64,000 nt of DNA from Dulcicalothrix desertica PCC 7102 (GTDB lineage: Bacteria; Cyanobacteriota; Cyanobacteriia; Cyanobacteriales; Nostocaceae). The translations under genes and the position numbers were made by a program. Every line of letters begins with the position of its first letter. Position 1 is the first letter of the stretch. Positions 54,273 to 61,533 of this stretch are shown piece after piece. The stretch is taken from positions 124,001 through 188,000 of the forward strand of contig NZ_RSCL01000010.1 of the NCBI RefSeq assembly GCF_003991905.1, written 5' to 3'. The notes below the pieces were generated by a model. It was not told where the DNA came from. It did no database searches and worked only from the letters and a program-made list of their open reading frames with translations.

Positions 54273-54484
54273 TGAACTACACCCTTAATAATTGTTAAAA
54301 TATCGTCACTTATATGACCAAAACTTTTTCTATCAAGTCGGTTTTTTTCCAACTGCCATACCATTTCGATTATCTTTCTCACTTCTTCTGGTGCTGTGGA
54401 TATAGGCGCCTGTACATCCTCAATATCGTCAAAATTATTTTCTGTATTTTCTAAGTTACTACTTACCTTACTTTGCTTTTCCAT
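54269..54484 (-). CDS. 71-residue acidic protein at the head of the SMC/Uma2 operon
   Basis: The product has an acidic, disordered-looking first half (SSNLENTENNFDDIEDV). The second half is a short helical segment (PEEVRKIIEMVWQLEKNRLD and ISDDILTIIKGVV). It overlaps the following ATPase gene by four bases, which implies coupled translation and probably a direct partner. No family is recognised. An ATG at 54484 is used. The frame contains one GGCGCC site like its neighbours. Upstream is a repeat-filled region of 700 bp, which must contain the operon promoter. Confidence 0.6.
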   Translation of the reverse strand: MEKQSKVSSNLENTENNFDDIEDVQAPISTAPEEVRKIIEMVWQLEKNRLDRKSFGHISDDILTIIKGVVQ

Positions 54485-54534
54485 CAGTAGTTATTCCAGA
54501 TATATTTAAAGGATGTTTAAAAAGTGTGTGTAAA

Positions 54535-54581
54535 TGTCATGCTGAGGAACGTTAACGCAGTTTTCCCGTAGGGTAGCATCT
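54535..54581. repeat. Dispersed GTTAACGCAGTTTTCCCG repeat
   Basis: GTCATGCTGAGGAACGTTAA plus CGCAGTTTTCCCGTAGGGTA, the inverted form of the repeat at 558-685. Confidence 0.85.
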
Positions 54582-54971
54582 CAGTATATAGGCTAAACCC
54601 TAGATTCTACCCTGCGGGAAAACTTCATTTACGTTTACGTTCCGCCTCTCTCCACTCAAAATGACAATTTATACCTTATTTGACTTTTCAAATAACCCCT
54701 TAGATACGATTGTACTTTTTCGTATCATATTTTTCTATCCGTGAACGCACTGTATTTAAATTGGCAAGGCAATCTTACAAAAGTCTTTGTATATATAGCT
54801 TTACACAATTCTTATGTAATATTAAATACTGGCAACGGATTATAACGGATGTAACGGATAGGTGATTTAAAAAAACTATACTAAAAATTGGTTACAACTT
54901 TACTTTTAAACAGGAGTGAAAATCCTGAAGATGCTACCCTGCGGGAAAACTGCGTTAACGTTGCTTGGCAT

Positions 54972-55134
54972 GACAAAGATGCTTCGTTCCTCAGTATGAC
55001 AAAGATGCTTCGTTGCTTGGCATGACAAAGATGCTTCGTTCCTCAGTATGACAAAGATGCTTTGTTCTTCAGTATGACAAAGATGCTTCGTTGCTTGGCA
55101 TGACAAAGATGCTTCGTTGCTTGGCATGACGAAG
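54972..55134. repeat. Six-copy 26-bp tandem array derived from a dispersed repeat
   Basis: Units begin GACAAAGATGCTTCGTT and end either CCTCAGTAT or GCTTGGCAT. Six full copies at 54972, 54998, 55024, 55050, 55076 and 55102, then a partial one. The unit matches the end plus the beginning of the dispersed repeat directly preceding it (54927-54977), as if an internal part had been deleted and the rest amplified. Confidence 0.85.
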
Positions 55135-55181
55135 AAAGAGCAACAACCCATCCGTTACATCCGTTGCATCCGTTGCCAAGA

Positions 55182-56693
55182 TTATATACTGAGTAACCCG
55201 TAGCGCTTCTGTAGCTCAAGCAATTTAATCCTAGCTTCTCCGGCATTATCAGCTAAATCAGCAAATTCAATAAACCGCTTTAGTTCCTTCCTCAGTAAAT
55301 TACGCTCAACTTCCAGCGTATTCCTATCCAAATCTGGCGGTAAAACAATCATATCGAATACCGTTGCCCTTTCTTTTCCAGGGTGTGGACGTAAAACTCG
55401 ACCTCGACGCTGAATAAACTGACGAGGATTACTTGAACTCGCGAGTATTACGGCTGTTTGAATAGCTGGAATATCAACCCCTTCATCTAAACATTTTATT
55501 GCGACTAAACCTTGTAGTTCTCCACTTTCAAACTGGCGCCGCAATTTTTCTCGTTCTTCTAAGGGTGTTTGTGCTGTATATGTAGTAATACGATAATTTA
55601 ATTCAACGCCTAATATTTGAGTAACTGCCCTAAGTTGACTCAAGTCAGATTTTGAGTCCGCTTGAGGAGAACCATCGCCACAGTAAAATAATGTATGAGT
55701 AGTTTCTCGGCGCCGCTGCATGAGTTCGCGCAATGCGTTAAGCTTATTTTCGGCGGCACCAACAAGCCTTGCACGTCGCATTAACAGGTGTGTAATATCC
55801 TCGTTATTCTCAATATCGGTTAAATTGGCGCTTTCTTTGTTCTTAAACAAAAGTTTACGTCCAATTTTCTGGGTAATCTTAGAATACGCAATGCTTTCTG
55901 TCTCAGTTAGCTCTACAAGAACTGGGTAATATAAATAGTGAACTAATGCCCCTTGGCCAATTGCATCTTTTAATGTAAACTCCGGCTGAATAACTGCCCC
56001 AAAGTAGCTAAGTAAAGATTGAGTACCGTCATCATCGTAATATCTTTCGGGTGTCGCTGAAAGCCCTAACCGTAACCCCACTTGCCTGGGTAAACTTTCT
56101 TCGACTTTTGCGGCGCCTAAATTATGCGCTTCATCTCCAATAATTAAAGTACGTTCAGGTAAATATCTAAGCTGTGATTGAAAACTGTCTGTATTTAAAG
56201 TCGCGTTAGTCGTAATTATAGTTAAAAATTGTTGCGTGCCTGAATGTATATTATAAAGTTGTGTTGTTAGCTGACTTTGCCAACTACTTACACTTTCAAA
56301 AGCTAATATCGGCTGTAAGTTAAATTTTTCACATTCCCGTCCCCACTGCGTCACTAAATGTCGATAAGGACATACTACAAGTAATACTTGAAGTTTAATT
56401 TGTTTGTAAAGTTCACAGGCTATTGATAATGCAGTAATAGTCTTACCGCTACCTGTCGCCATTTTCAATGTACCCCGACCATTACTTTTAAACCAGTTGG
56501 TAATCGCTTGGGTTTGATATGGACGTAATACCAACCATGATGGTATATGGGGGCGCCCAGGTGATGGTTTTACATGGTAGTTGTTGGTTGACTCCCTGAC
56601 GGAACGAAATAATTTTTTCGTTGAAAGTTGAAATTTATTAGATAAGTTAATTTGCCCAGATGTTTTTTCTACCCTGGTTTTGGTTAAATACAT
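55182..56693 (-). CDS. Superfamily 2 helicase, phosphorothioation-linked restriction type
   Basis: The 503-residue protein matches the Dnd restriction helicase family (TIGR04095 type). Motifs are LRPYQTQAITNWF, Walker A ATGSGKT (79-85), GDEAHNLGA (DEAH), GLSATPER and motif VI FIQRRGRVLRPHPGK. An extra helical C-terminus (from about 455) has DLDRNTLEVERNLLRKELKR. No nuclease domain is recognised, so cutting would need a partner. It is the only gene here with a restriction-type assignment and lies upstream of the SMC/Uma2 operon on the same strand across the repeat region. Its 3' end abuts an ATCCGTTGC repeat. Confidence 0.85.
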   Translation of the reverse strand: MYLTKTRVEKTSGQINLSNKFQLSTKKLFRSVRESTNNYHVKPSPGRPHIPSWLVLRPYQTQAITNWFKSNGRGTLKMATGSGKTITALSIACELYKQIKLQVLLVVCPYRHLVTQWGRECEKFNLQPILAFESVSSWQSQLTTQLYNIHSGTQQFLTIITTNATLNTDSFQSQLRYLPERTLIIGDEAHNLGAAKVEESLPRQVGLRLGLSATPERYYDDDGTQSLLSYFGAVIQPEFTLKDAIGQGALVHYLYYPVLVELTETESIAYSKITQKIGRKLLFKNKESANLTDIENNEDITHLLMRRARLVGAAENKLNALRELMQRRRETTHTLFYCGDGSPQADSKSDLSQLRAVTQILGVELNYRITTYTAQTPLEEREKLRRQFESGELQGLVAIKCLDEGVDIPAIQTAVILASSSNPRQFIQRRGRVLRPHPGKERATVFDMIVLPPDLDRNTLEVERNLLRKELKRFIEFADLADNAGEARIKLLELQKRYGLLSI

Positions 56694-56720
56694 ATATTAG
56701 TTGATTTTATATTTGAGTTT

Positions 56721-56744
56721 TGATCCCCCTATAAAGGGGGATCA
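56721..56744. repeat. Perfect 10-bp hairpin TGATCCCCCT/AGGGGGATCA
   Basis: Four-base loop ATAA. It resembles the fused ends of the element at 12858-12982. Confidence 0.7.
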
Positions 56745-56866
56745 ACTTGAACTTGTTATACAAATTACGGTGTGACTGGGTGAATTTGAACAGCACAACT
56801 TGCACAACAAACAAGTAATCTGTCATACCTATTTTGGTAAATTTTTTTAACACGCTATCGATGACC

Positions 56867-56897
56867 GCAGAGACGTGCTAACACGCACGTCTCTACA
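56867..56897. repeat. Palindrome of the GTAGAGACG family, partly diverged
   Basis: GCAGAGACGTGCTAACACGC plus ACGTCTCTAC, between lexA and the island helicase. Confidence 0.75.
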
Positions 56898-56968
56898 GAA
56901 TTATCTATAGCACCTTGTTTCGTCAAAAAGGTACAAGTTTTGCATCGGCGCCAGAAAGCCGATGCGGT

Positions 56969-57577
56969 CTACTGAATTTCAGTGCGCCATACAGCTACAA
57001 GTGAACCTTGAACTTGAACGTTTGAAGCAGTTACTTCAATTGGGTCATATTTACGGTTTGCGGGTTGTAAAGTAACCATTTCTCCTTCGCGATAAAACCG
57101 CTTCAGAGTTGTGCCATGACCTTCAACGCGCGCGGCAACAATTGTGCCATTCTTCAAATAGTCAGGCTCAAGCACAGGACGTAAAAAGACTAAATCACCA
57201 TCAGCGATTAAATCCTCAATCATGCTGTCACCTGTGACGCGCAACGCATAAGTTTGTAACGGCAATGCTAAGTTCATAAAGTCAATATGCTCTACTGCAT
57301 CGCTGTAAGGCTCAATCAAACCACCTGCGGCAATTGTTCCTAAAACTGGGATACCGTGTCTTGACGCACGCAATACCCTGATTGTACGGGCTTTACCCTC
57401 ATTCCACTCGATGTAGCCCTTTGTGCGTAAATGCTCAAGACGACTTTGAATTGGCGCCGGCGATTTTAAGTTCATCGCCTGCATCATCTGTCTAATAGAG
57501 GGCGAATGCTGGTGCATACGGATATATTCCGTTAGCCATTCGTACAATTCTTTTTGCGCTTCCGTTAATCGTTCCAT
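56969..57577 (-). CDS. lexA: LexA repressor
   Basis: From ATG 57577 the product is 202 residues. The N-terminal winged helix-turn-helix has EWLTEYIRMHQHSPSIRQMM and IQSRLEHLRTKGYIEW. The cleavage site is AAGG (Ala-Gly) in VLGTIAAGGLIEP. The catalytic Ser is in TGDSMIEDL and the Lys in GTTLKRFYR. So the self-cleavage parts appear present, unlike in some cyanobacterial LexA proteins that lack them. A LexA box of the cyanobacterial consensus lies 40-53 bp upstream, so it should repress itself. The frame is open to TTG 57607, but that would place the start within the leader; ATG 57577 fits the family. Confidence 0.93.
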   Translation of the reverse strand: MERLTEAQKELYEWLTEYIRMHQHSPSIRQMMQAMNLKSPAPIQSRLEHLRTKGYIEWNEGKARTIRVLRASRHGIPVLGTIAAGGLIEPYSDAVEHIDFMNLALPLQTYALRVTGDSMIEDLIADGDLVFLRPVLEPDYLKNGTIVAARVEGHGTTLKRFYREGEMVTLQPANRKYDPIEVTASNVQVQGSLVAVWRTEIQ

Positions 57578-57917
57578 ATAACCTAGATTTAAGGAGGTGA
57601 AATACAAATCTCCCTTAGAACATTAGTACTACAAAATTTACAAAAGCACCATACTTTTTGAATATTTGATCAAAAAATTTATATTCGTAAGAAGAATGAT
57701 GGGGCGTAGGGAGATTCATAAATCCTATTAATAAGTAAGTATACTCGTTTTTTGTCAGAAAAAACTTAAAGTAACAAAAATTTAGTAAACATGAACCTGG
57801 TAAGCATGAACTCGAACCAAATCGGCGCCTAGATTTGAAGTTACTTGATAAGATTTTAAGATTCATTCTCATATACCTTACCTTTTTTTCGTAATTCCCT
57901 ATCGAATGCCCTTATTT
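57578..57917. other. 340-bp lexA leader and gap to argF
   Basis: Contains the LexA box and no gene. The plus-strand purine run AAGGAGGTGAAAT (57591-57603) resembles a ribosome binding site but is not followed by a coding frame. The argF 3' end has no clear hairpin. Confidence 0.5.
57617..57630 (-). promoter_or_regulatory. LexA box
   Basis: On the minus strand the sequence is AGTACTAATGTTCT, an exact fit to the cyanobacterial consensus RGTACNNNDGTWCB. It lies 40 bp upstream of the lexA ATG, consistent with autorepression. Confidence 0.8.
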
Positions 57918-58838
57918 TTATTCTGCCCCTAAAATGCTAGCAAGCAAAGCTTTTTGAGCGTGCATACGATTTTCAGCCTGTTCCCAGATTCGCGATTGTG
58001 AACCCTCCATTACAGCGTCGGTAATTTCTTCATCGCGATGGGCTGGTAAGCAGTGTAAAACGATTGCGTTAGGGTCAGCAAGACTTAATAATTGCTCATT
58101 AATTTGGTAAGGTTGGAAAATTGGTAGTCTATCTGAGGCTTCCTCTTCTTGCCCCATGCTTGCCCAGACATCGGTGTAAAGTACATTTACTCCTTTTACT
58201 GCCGCTTCGGGGTCATTAGTCAAAATAACTTCGGTTTTGTCCCGCGCAATTTTGCGGGCAATTTCCACGACACCAGCATTTGGTTCATACCCTTCGGGTG
58301 TGGCAATTCTCACATTCATACCCACCAACGCACAACCTAACATTAAAGAGTTGGCGACATTATTACCATCTCCGACATAAGTCAAGGTTAGCCCATGAAA
58401 ACAGCCGAAAGATTCTTGTATCGTCATCAAATCAGCTAAAACTTGACAAGGATGTTCTAAATCAGTAAGCGCGTTAATAACAGGAATTTTGGCGTAATTG
58501 GCGAAAGTTTCAAGTTCTTGTTGAGCAAAAGTGCGGATTGCCAAAATATCTAAATATCTATCCAACACTCGAGCTGTATCTTGTGTTGGTTCACCACGAC
58601 CCACCTGAGTCACATTTGGGTTTAAATCAATTACCTGTCCACCTAATTGATACATTGCCACTGTAAAACTCACCCTAGTCCGAGTCGAAGCTTTAGAAAA
58701 TAAAAGTCCTAAAACTTTATTACACTGTGGCTTCACCTGTTTTAATTTCAACTGGGTTGCTAGTTTTAGCAGAGACTCAACTTCCTCACCAGTCAAATCA
58801 GCCAAACCTAATAAGTCTCTTCCAATCAACGCTGCCAT
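57918..58838 (-). CDS. argF: Ornithine carbamoyltransferase
   Basis: The 306-residue enzyme joins ornithine and carbamoyl phosphate to make citrulline in arginine synthesis. Motifs are the carbamoyl-phosphate loop STRTRVSF, DLEHPCQVLADL (HPCQ), TYVGDGNNVANS, and the ornithine-binding HCLPAHRDEEI. The length is standard. ATG 58838 directly precedes AALIGRDLLGLADLT, the usual start. It lies upstream of lexA on the same strand but about 340 bp away, so it is not an obvious operon. Confidence 0.95.
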   Translation of the reverse strand: MAALIGRDLLGLADLTGEEVESLLKLATQLKLKQVKPQCNKVLGLLFSKASTRTRVSFTVAMYQLGGQVIDLNPNVTQVGRGEPTQDTARVLDRYLDILAIRTFAQQELETFANYAKIPVINALTDLEHPCQVLADLMTIQESFGCFHGLTLTYVGDGNNVANSLMLGCALVGMNVRIATPEGYEPNAGVVEIARKIARDKTEVILTNDPEAAVKGVNVLYTDVWASMGQEEEASDRLPIFQPYQINEQLLSLADPNAIVLHCLPAHRDEEITDAVMEGSQSRIWEQAENRMHAQKALLASILGAE

Positions 58839-59160
58839 GCTTTCTCTGCCAAGAAAAATAGTACTATAATCATTTTCATACCCAGCAATGCTTTCATGGG
58901 CGCCACCGCAGTTTACTAGTGCTAGCTAGCCAGTCAAACATTTATCTAGATATTTCTTTGGTTTAACCAAGATTTAGGTTAACTGTCAACAGTTGCATTG
59001 CTACCAGTGGACATATTGACCCTTTTACAGATAAACCACATTCGCAGAATTTTATAAATCATTCTTCAGACAGAGAAATTACATTATTCTTGTGGAACGG
59101 GCAGGAAAGCCCGTCCTTAAAATCAAAACCCCAATTAAAATAAATTTTTTAACTTACCTA
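58839..59160. other. Gap between argF and the tRNA gene promoter
   Basis: Contains the argF promoter region, a GCTAGCTAGC run at 58921 and a hairpin ACGGGC/GCCCGT (59097-59114) that belongs to the CTTGTGG repeat family. No gene. Confidence 0.5.
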
Positions 59161-59188
59161 TTTACAAAAAAATCTACTATGCTATAAT
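59161..59188 (+). promoter_or_regulatory. Promoter of the tRNA-Thr gene
   Basis: The -35 candidate TTTACA (59161-59166), 16-bp spacer and -10 TATAAT (59183-59188) lie about 34 bp ahead of the tRNA 5' end. Confidence 0.7.
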
Positions 59189-59221
59189 CAATGACTGTTG
59201 AGCAAAAAAACAAAACACCTC

Positions 59222-59293
59222 GCCGGCATAGCACAGTGGTAGTGCATCCGACTTGTAATCGGAAGGTCGTTGGTTCAAATCCTACTGCCGGCT
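59222..59293 (+). tRNA. trnT: tRNA-Thr (anticodon TGT)
   Basis: The 72-base cloverleaf has acceptor arm GCCGGCA/TGCCGGC, D-arm GCAC...GTGC, anticodon arm TCCGA-CTTGTAA-TCGGA with TGT, and T-loop TTCAAAT. The T-stem GTTGG/CCTAC has one T-T mismatch, and the discriminator base is T. CCA is not encoded. A clear promoter and a terminator flank it. Confidence 0.95.
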
Positions 59294-59300
59294 TACAAAT

Positions 59301-59327
59301 AAAAACCCTTTAATTAAAGGGTTTTTG
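59301..59327. terminator. Strong hairpin terminator after tRNA-Thr
   Basis: AAAAACCCTTT and AAAGGGTTTTT form an 11-bp stem around AATT, followed by GTTTTATTT. The stem is AT-symmetric, so it could also end transcription of the convergent small gene. Confidence 0.85.
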
Positions 59328-59355
59328 TTTTATTTACAATTATTCAGATTTGGTA

Positions 59356-59460
59356 CTACCTCTTGGTTGTGAAAATGGTTGTATACATCATTAGCATTCC
59401 ACCAGCAAGAATAGTTACTGCTAGTCCGGCTGTTATTAAGTCGAGTGTACTTTCGTTCAT
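59356..59460 (-). CDS. 34-residue single-pass membrane peptide, unknown
   Basis: Reads MNESTLDLITAGLAVTILAG followed by GMLMMYTTIFTTKR and a TAG stop. One hydrophobic helix (about 8-29) and a basic end give the look of a small subunit of a membrane complex. I could not match it to PsbX, PsbJ, PetM, PetL, PsaM or other small photosynthetic subunits. No clear ribosome binding site is present. It begins 39 bp after the stop codon of the corrinoid adenosyltransferase gene on the same strand and is closed by the symmetric terminator beyond its 3' end. Confidence 0.5.
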   Translation of the reverse strand: MNESTLDLITAGLAVTILAGGMLMMYTTIFTTKR

Positions 59461-59499
59461 ATGCTTAGTTTTTAATGGTTAATTGAAGATGTTATGAGT

Positions 59500-60636
59500 C
59501 TAAAAATCAACTCCGCGTTTGAGTTCTACACCTTGGTTGGCGTAGTGTTTATGGCAGTATACTTCTGAGTGTACTGTGGCTAAGTCGAAATAGGCTGGTT
59601 GATTTTGACAGCGACCTGTAATAATAATTTCAGTATCGCGCGGTTTGCGAAGCAGTGCCTGAACTATTGGTTCGACTGGAAGTAATTCTAAATCGACTGT
59701 GGGGTTTAGTTCATCGAGAATGATAGTCTTATATAGCCCAGAAGCGATGGCTGTTTTGGCTATTTCCCAACCGCGTTCAGCTTCTACATAATCTAATTCC
59801 TGTCGCGAGTTACGCCATACAATTGCGTCGCGTCCGCAACGCTGATGGTCTACTACTTCTGGATACGATTGCTGTAATGCTGCTATTGCTGCGTCTTCGG
59901 TGTAACCACTGCCCCCTTTGAGCCATTGCATGATTAACACGCGCGTTGAACCAGGATGGTTTATACCTCGTCCAATCGCTTGTAAGGCTTTACCCAAGGC
60001 ACTCGTAGATTTACCTTTTCCGGCGCCTGTATATATTTCTATACCATCTATTCCTTGTAATAATGCTGATTCGTGATGATGGGGTTTCATCTCGGAATGT
60101 AAATCAGATATATCTAAAAGCTTTTGCGGCGCCGCACGTCCTGTAGCTATGATTTCTAAGTCGTGTGGTTTAGACTTGAGAACTCGAACGACTTCATCTA
60201 TATCTAGCAAACCTAAGTCAAGAACAGGATTGATTTCGTCGAGTACTACAACTGAATATAGTCCAGAAGCAATGGCGCCTTTTGCAACGTCCCAACCACG
60301 TGCTGCCTCTTGTCTATCGAAACTGGTAACTTGTTCAGAACTAAAAAACTCTGCCCTACCAGTACGAACTTGGTCTATTAAATGCGGAAAACCACTTTGC
60401 AAAGCCGCTATGGCGCCGTCTTCATCGTAGTCACGCTCAGGCCCCTTCAGAAATCGTAGCAGTAAAACACGATTGTAATTATTCGGAGTATTTATACCTA
60501 AACCTATCGAGCGTAAAACTACACCCAAAGCGGCTTGAGATTTACCCTTACCTAAACCATCATAAACATGAATTTGTCCCGTTACCCTTTGAGAAAGCAC
60601 ACTAGCTGTGCGAATACCAATGCCGTTCCTTGTCAT
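59500..60636 (-). CDS. Tandem-domain cob(I)yrinic acid adenosyltransferase (CobO/BtuR-like)
   Basis: The 378-residue protein has two copies of the CobO/BtuR P-loop fold. Domain 1 has VYDGLGKGKSQAALGVVLR and VVLDEINPVLDLGLL. Domain 2 has IYTGAGKGKSTSALGKALQ and IILDELNPTVDLELL. Each contains an Ile-Thr-Gly-Arg-type ending (EIIATGRAAP, EIIITGRCQN). Single-domain enzymes attach the adenosyl group to the cobalt of corrinoids in B12 synthesis. Here two are fused, and Walker A of the first ends GKGKSQ rather than GKGKST, so the first may be altered. It lies upstream of a 34-residue peptide. Confidence 0.85.
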   Translation of the reverse strand: MTRNGIGIRTASVLSQRVTGQIHVYDGLGKGKSQAALGVVLRSIGLGINTPNNYNRVLLLRFLKGPERDYDEDGAIAALQSGFPHLIDQVRTGRAEFFSSEQVTSFDRQEAARGWDVAKGAIASGLYSVVVLDEINPVLDLGLLDIDEVVRVLKSKPHDLEIIATGRAAPQKLLDISDLHSEMKPHHHESALLQGIDGIEIYTGAGKGKSTSALGKALQAIGRGINHPGSTRVLIMQWLKGGSGYTEDAAIAALQQSYPEVVDHQRCGRDAIVWRNSRQELDYVEAERGWEIAKTAIASGLYKTIILDELNPTVDLELLPVEPIVQALLRKPRDTEIIITGRCQNQPAYFDLATVHSEVYCHKHYANQGVELKRGVDF

Positions 60637-60849
60637 TTTACCCAGAGTTATTAGTTCGCAGTGTTATATGGTAGCGCGTTTCGACGTTCTTGCTTGTGTA
60701 ATATTTTTTGTAGACCCTCTCCCAACTAAATTACTTATTACCAATAGTTTTAACTATGTGCCTTATACTATGTCTTGGTTAAATCGTATGGAAAGTTCTG
60801 TATCAAACAGTGTTAAACAACGCTTGAGAATGCGATAATTTCCCCCAAC

Positions 60850-60874
60850 AGGTGTAAGACACGCTGTTACACCT
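60850..60874. terminator. Hairpin upstream of fraC
   Basis: AGGTGTAA and TTACACCT are perfect 8-bp arms, 29 bp before the fraC ATG. Without a T-tract it may be a leader element and not a terminator. Confidence 0.4.
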
Positions 60875-60902
60875 TTACTCAAACACTACTATCAACACTC
60901 GT

Positions 60903-61463
60903 ATGCTAGATTTTGTTAGTTTCCCGTTTTTTGATGTATCCCCTGTTTTGCCGCTTGGTGCAATTCTGTTCAATTTTCTATTTTTTACGCTTGCGATACC
61001 GATTGAAGCGTATATACTTACTAATAGACTCAAATTTGACAAGCGCACTAGTATATTTTACTCGATAGCTATCAATCTATTTTCCGGTGCCATTGGGTGG
61101 TTTGTCTTTTTCTTGGTTGAGCCAATCTTACTGCCCGAAATCAGATCAGAAATAGTTAGCTACTTTTTCTTTAACCGACCAGGTGGTAATACTAGTTTGT
61201 TAATTTTAATGATGACTGCTTTCATCATTTTCTTCTCGACTTTTCTAGTCAAATTTTTCCTGCTAAAAATGGCATTGATGTCACTACGCGAACCTGGACA
61301 AGTAAAACAAGAAGCCCAAATTATTGGTCGTAAAACTTCGCGGCGCCTAGGTCGAATGAAGTTGCAAAATACAAGCATACTAACAACTGTTCTGATCGGA
61401 AACTCGCTGAGTTATACTGCAATAACTATTATCATTTTATTAATCACTACACTTTTGAAGTAA
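60903..61463 (+). CDS. fraC: Filament integrity protein FraC
   Basis: The 186-residue membrane protein has about four membrane helices. It begins MLDFVSFPFFDVSPVLPLGA and has EAYILTNRLKFDKRTSIFYS. These match FraC, one of the proteins at the septa between cells in filaments of heterocyst-forming cyanobacteria, needed to keep filaments intact under nitrogen step-down and for cell-to-cell exchange. It is the first gene of fraC-fraD-fraE in this window, in the expected order and direction. The ATG 60903 fits. The set is a good marker for a filamentous Nostocales organism. Confidence 0.85.
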   Translation: MLDFVSFPFFDVSPVLPLGAILFNFLFFTLAIPIEAYILTNRLKFDKRTSIFYSIAINLFSGAIGWFVFFLVEPILLPEIRSEIVSYFFFNRPGGNTSLLILMMTAFIIFFSTFLVKFFLLKMALMSLREPGQVKQEAQIIGRKTSRRLGRMKLQNTSILTTVLIGNSLSYTAITIIILLITTLLK

Positions 61464-61533
61464 TTGAGTTAAAATTATATCCTCAAAACAGACTCACAAA
61501 CTATTAACCATCTACAAATGAGTAGAAAATACT

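Larger units (their letters stand above)
54485..55181. other. 697-bp repeat-filled region inside the island
   Basis: Holds, in order: a dispersed-repeat copy (54535-54581), a degenerate copy (about 54600-54664), a GGATGTAACGGAT unit (54831-54868), another dispersed-repeat copy (54927-54977), a 26-bp tandem array (54972-55134) and ATCCGTTGC units (55147-55180). No supported gene. The frame seen across it on the minus strand is simply the array translated. Confidence 0.7.

Noticed and set aside
54972-55134. Possible CRISPR array
   Set aside because: The 26-bp units are directly joined with no spacers, and no cas genes were seen in the window.
54906-55151. Open frame of 81 codons on the minus strand with repeated SCQATKHLCH units
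   Set aside because: It is simply the 26-bp tandem array translated; there is no ribosome binding site or independent coding signal.
57591-57603. AAGGAGGTGAAAT on the plus strand, a perfect ribosome-binding-site look-alike
   Set aside because: No coding frame follows on the plus strand; it lies in the lexA leader read from the other strand.
60608-60838. 76-codon plus-strand frame between the adenosyltransferase and fraC
   Set aside because: It overlaps the real gene start, has no ribosome binding site and no family features.
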